Origin: Thermophagus sp052400625
GTDB taxonomy: Bacteria; Bacteroidota; Bacteroidia; Bacteroidales; Marinilabiliaceae
Assembly (NCBI GenBank): GCA_052400625.1
Contig: JBQTGH010000009.1
DNA length: 64,000 nt
Strand: one strand, 5' to 3'
The notes beneath the pieces are model-generated. The model searched no databases, had not been told where the DNA came from, and saw only the letters and a program-made list of their open reading frames with translations. Position numbers and translations under genes: made by a program. Below are positions 61,601-64,000 of the stretch, piece after piece. Position 1 is the first letter of the stretch. Every line of letters begins with the position of its first letter.

Positions 61601-63391
61601 TTAGTATCCGTAACCATCGTTGTTTAACATTCCGTTACTTGTATCGACAAATACCTGCCAGATAGGCCAGTATTGCTGTGCATCCGGATTACCTCTGTAA
61701 AGGGCATCCCAATAAGTAACCAGATCACCTTCCGATTCCATGGTCCATGTTTTACTTTCAGCATAACCTAAAGCAGCCCCTTCTTCATCGGTATCTCCAA
61801 AATTTAATCCATAAATTTGCACTGTTTCGCCATCCTCAGCGGTTTGGAAATAAATGTTTTGTGGCAGATTGGCATATTTGCCCTGGCGATTTTCCAGCTG
61901 TTCCAGCTTTTCGGCGGATTCTTGCAATTTTTGACCCAAAAGATTCCATCGTATCAGATCGGCTTTCCGAAGTTTTTCTCCCACAAATTCTAATGCCCTT
62001 TCATCCACAATAGCATTAAAGAAAGCTTCTTTGCTGACAGTTACTTCAGACATATAAGTCTCCACCTTTTCGGGATTATTAGGAAATGCCCTTTCGCGCA
62101 CAGTCCTCAGATAGGGAGCAGCTGCCTCTGGACCATCGAGCTCGTTGATGGCATCGGCTGCCATTAACAACACATCAGAATATCTCATATAAAGAAAGTT
62201 CAAGCCATCATCGTTGGGGGCCTCTACTCTTCTTCCTGACTCCTCAAATAACCATTCATATCTATATTTTCCAAAATAAAACTTATTCAAATTGGTTGGT
62301 ACTTGCACACCATTGGTCCACTCATAAGGAACACAAGAAATATCCCGGCGTACATCATCCACGTCAAAATCGTAGAATATAGAAGGATTTGGACCATTGC
62401 TTCCACCTCTATTTTGACCGGTATATTTATCGGTAGTAGTATGTCTTACACCCAAATCAAAGATAACCCGTCCTCGGCCGGCATCGAATGGAATTTCCCA
62501 TAAAATTTCTTTCCCAGCAACATAGTCTTCCCGATGCAAAGATCTAAAAACCCCTTCAAAGGTTTCCAGCTGTGCAGTACCACTATTTATAACATCCAAG
62601 CATTCTTTTTTGGCAATTTCGTACATTTTATCTGGAGCCAGATCCGGATCATTGCTTCGGCGAATTCCATCAGGTCTTTGTCCAAAACCACCAGCTGCCA
62701 AAGCCAAGCGGGCCCTTAAACCTTTCACAAAAGCCTTATTAATGCGCTCTGTAGAAGAAGTTATTTCCGTTTCATTAGGCCATGCAACCAATTCGGCAGC
62801 TTCTTCCAAATCAGCTAGCAACTGTTTATAAATAACATCTCTGTCAGCTCTGGGCAAATACACTGTTTCTGCATTAACAGGTTCAAACCTTGCAGGGACA
62901 TCACCCCATGCACGAAGAAGATCATTATAAATAACCGCCCGAAGGGTCAATACTTCTCCAAGCAATTGAGCCATATGTTCATTATCCTCAATATCTCCAT
63001 AGGTTCGCAATCCCCGGATAGCGATATTAGCACGTTCAATACCTTCATAAAACTTTGCCCAGGCATTATTTTCAGTATTCATATTACCATTGTTCACATT
63101 GGTATTATAGTTTGATAACCTGGCTTTATCTCCATCCACATCTTTCAATGAATGGGTCACTTCAGTATCCGTATTCATTCCATAATAAAGAATAAAACGC
63201 CCCCTGTAAGAATTGGTTTCGCCAAAAGAATGGATAATACCTGCCACGGCTCCTTCTGCGAGACTGGGATTAGAAAATATCACAGATTCATCAAGAGAAG
63301 ATTCTGATTCAACTTCCAGAGCCTCCTCACATGAGGTCGCTATTCCTGCCAGAATTACCATCCATATGATTTTATATAAAATATTTTTCAT
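61601..63391 (-). CDS. SusD/RagB-family nutrient-binding lipoprotein
   Basis: 596 aa. Lipobox ATSC (about Cys21). N-terminal TPR-like helices with LLGEVLTLRAVIYNDLLRAWGDVP and C-terminal ERALEFVGEKLRKADLIRW are typical of SusD. It captures oligosaccharides at the cell surface and hands them to its SusC partner, encoded just upstream. Pectin-derived sugars are the likely ligand from context. Confidence 0.93.
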   Translation of the reverse strand: MKNILYKIIWMVILAGIATSCEEALEVESESSLDESVIFSNPSLAEGAVAGIIHSFGETNSYRGRFILYYGMNTDTEVTHSLKDVDGDKARLSNYNTNVNNGNMNTENNAWAKFYEGIERANIAIRGLRTYGDIEDNEHMAQLLGEVLTLRAVIYNDLLRAWGDVPARFEPVNAETVYLPRADRDVIYKQLLADLEEAAELVAWPNETEITSSTERINKAFVKGLRARLALAAGGFGQRPDGIRRSNDPDLAPDKMYEIAKKECLDVINSGTAQLETFEGVFRSLHREDYVAGKEILWEIPFDAGRGRVIFDLGVRHTTTDKYTGQNRGGSNGPNPSIFYDFDVDDVRRDISCVPYEWTNGVQVPTNLNKFYFGKYRYEWLFEESGRRVEAPNDDGLNFLYMRYSDVLLMAADAINELDGPEAAAPYLRTVRERAFPNNPEKVETYMSEVTVSKEAFFNAIVDERALEFVGEKLRKADLIRWNLLGQKLQESAEKLEQLENRQGKYANLPQNIYFQTAEDGETVQIYGLNFGDTDEEGAALGYAESKTWTMESEGDLVTYWDALYRGNPDAQQYWPIWQVFVDTSNGMLNNDGYGY

Positions 63392-63468
63392 CGCTAATTA
63401 TTTTTCTAAGTTATTGATCGAACATAACTCACATAAAGACAATCATAAAAATCTCCACAAAAACAGGA

Positions 63469-64000
63469 TTAGAATGTCAAATTCAAACCAAGCACAAAGG
63501 ATCTGCTTTTCGGATAGGCTGAATAATCAACACCTGGTGTTAAAGGCGTTTTTCGACGAGTAGAAACCTCCGGATCGAAACCGGAATAGTTGGTCCAAAC
63601 AAAAACATTATAACCACTGGCATAAACCCTTAGATTTTGGATTCCGAATCTTGACACAAAATTGTCAGGAAGAGAATATCCCAAAGTAAGAGTATTGAGT
63701 CTCAGGAAAGAACCATCTTCGACTGCCCAATCTGAAAAAACATATCTCTGCATATAAGGCGACCACAAGGTGGTATTTGCATTCAGGGCAGCCAGCTCTT
63801 CCGGATCGTTGCTAATAGTTCCATCTTCTCTAAGGTTGGTCCATCTCTTTCCATCCTGCATAATTGTCAACATATTGCGCGAATGGTATTTACTCGTCGA
63901 TGAATATTCAATTTTATTGGCATTATAAACATCATTTCCGTAGCTCCAGTTAAAGGCTGCAGATAGGTCAAACCCGTATGCCCTGGCATTAATTGTTAAA
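63469..64000 (-). CDS. SusC/RagA TonB-linked outer-membrane protein, C-terminus only (partial)
   Basis: The frame is open from 63469 to the window end; an internal Met at 63873 is not the start. It shows barrel strands and the typical SusC ending (FLRLNTLTLGYSLPDNF, NLRVYASGYNVFVWTNYSGFDPE, SFVLGLNLTF). It transports oligosaccharides with SusD. The stop is 77 bp before susD. Confidence 0.93.
   Translation of the reverse strand, partial: LTINARAYGFDLSAAFNWSYGNDVYNANKIEYSSTSKYHSRNMLTIMQDGKRWTNLREDGTISNDPEELAALNANTTLWSPYMQRYVFSDWAVEDGSFLRLNTLTLGYSLPDNFVSRFGIQNLRVYASGYNVFVWTNYSGFDPEVSTRRKTPLTPGVDYSAYPKSRSFVLGLNLTF

Overview
The window comes from a member of the Bacteroidota. The evidence is SusC/SusD outer-membrane proteins, FecI/FecR-type sigma/anti-sigma control of a TonB receptor, DUF3078, DUF4249 and DUF4861 families, Bacteroides-type xylose genes, and promoters with a TAnnTTTG -7 box instead of a sigma70 -10 box. 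The xylose and pectin genes suggest a plant-polysaccharide degrader, perhaps a Marinilabiliales/Bacteroidales relative. That placement is inference; no rRNA gene is present to test it.

1-10675 (minus strand) is a defence island built as one long operon: hsdM, hsdS, a SIR2/HerA pair, an AlbA_2 gene, a DUF262/HNH gene, an AbiEi/AbiEii toxin-antitoxin pair, and hsdR running off the window edge. Two gene-start fragments (an hsdR start after the AlbA_2 gene and an AlbA_2 start after the DUF262 gene) look like scars of stepwise cassette insertion between hsdS and hsdR. The AlbA_2 gene contains an in-coding tract of five 11-bp repeats. 10676-11816 is non-coding and holds a 15-bp tandem array and eight 41-bp hairpin-bearing repeats.

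11817-20468 (plus strand) holds a DUF6261-like gene, an ABC-F ATPase and an aromatic amino acid operon: prephenate dehydratase, aminotransferase, DAHP synthase/chorismate mutase and prephenate dehydrogenase. The operon is preceded by a Phe/Tyr-rich leader peptide with mutually exclusive antiterminator and terminator helices. A MnmA-like thiouridylase follows. 20481-27197 (minus) has tilS, pabB, peroxiredoxin, a phosphodiesterase, a second mnmA, NifB/NifX-like and DUF5320 small proteins and a thioesterase. A DUF134 regulator faces them. 27967-33400 is a xylose locus (xylE, xylA, xylB and a GntR regulator).

33901-45028 has a DEAD-box helicase with a long structured leader, DUF3078, a MATE exporter, a B12-binding MerR regulator, a fasciclin lipoprotein, yicC-gmk-nadD, and trxB. 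45635-51347 is a FecI/FecR/TonB receptor/DUF4249 unit. tRNA-Pro(GGG) at 51883 is followed by reductase, TauE/rhodanese and HU-like genes. 56096-64000 is a pectin utilisation locus (SusC partial, SusD, beta-helix protein, GH105, PL1, DUF4861).

Four copies of an approximately 80-bp dispersed repeat with a covarying hairpin (24534, 45449, 51693, 55931), a 23-bp-period palindrome array (55615-55745) and a 129-bp inverted-repeat element (59684-59812) occupy intergenic sites. The strongest leads are the start-fragment scars in the defence operon, the pheA attenuator, the dispersed hairpin repeat and the palindrome array.
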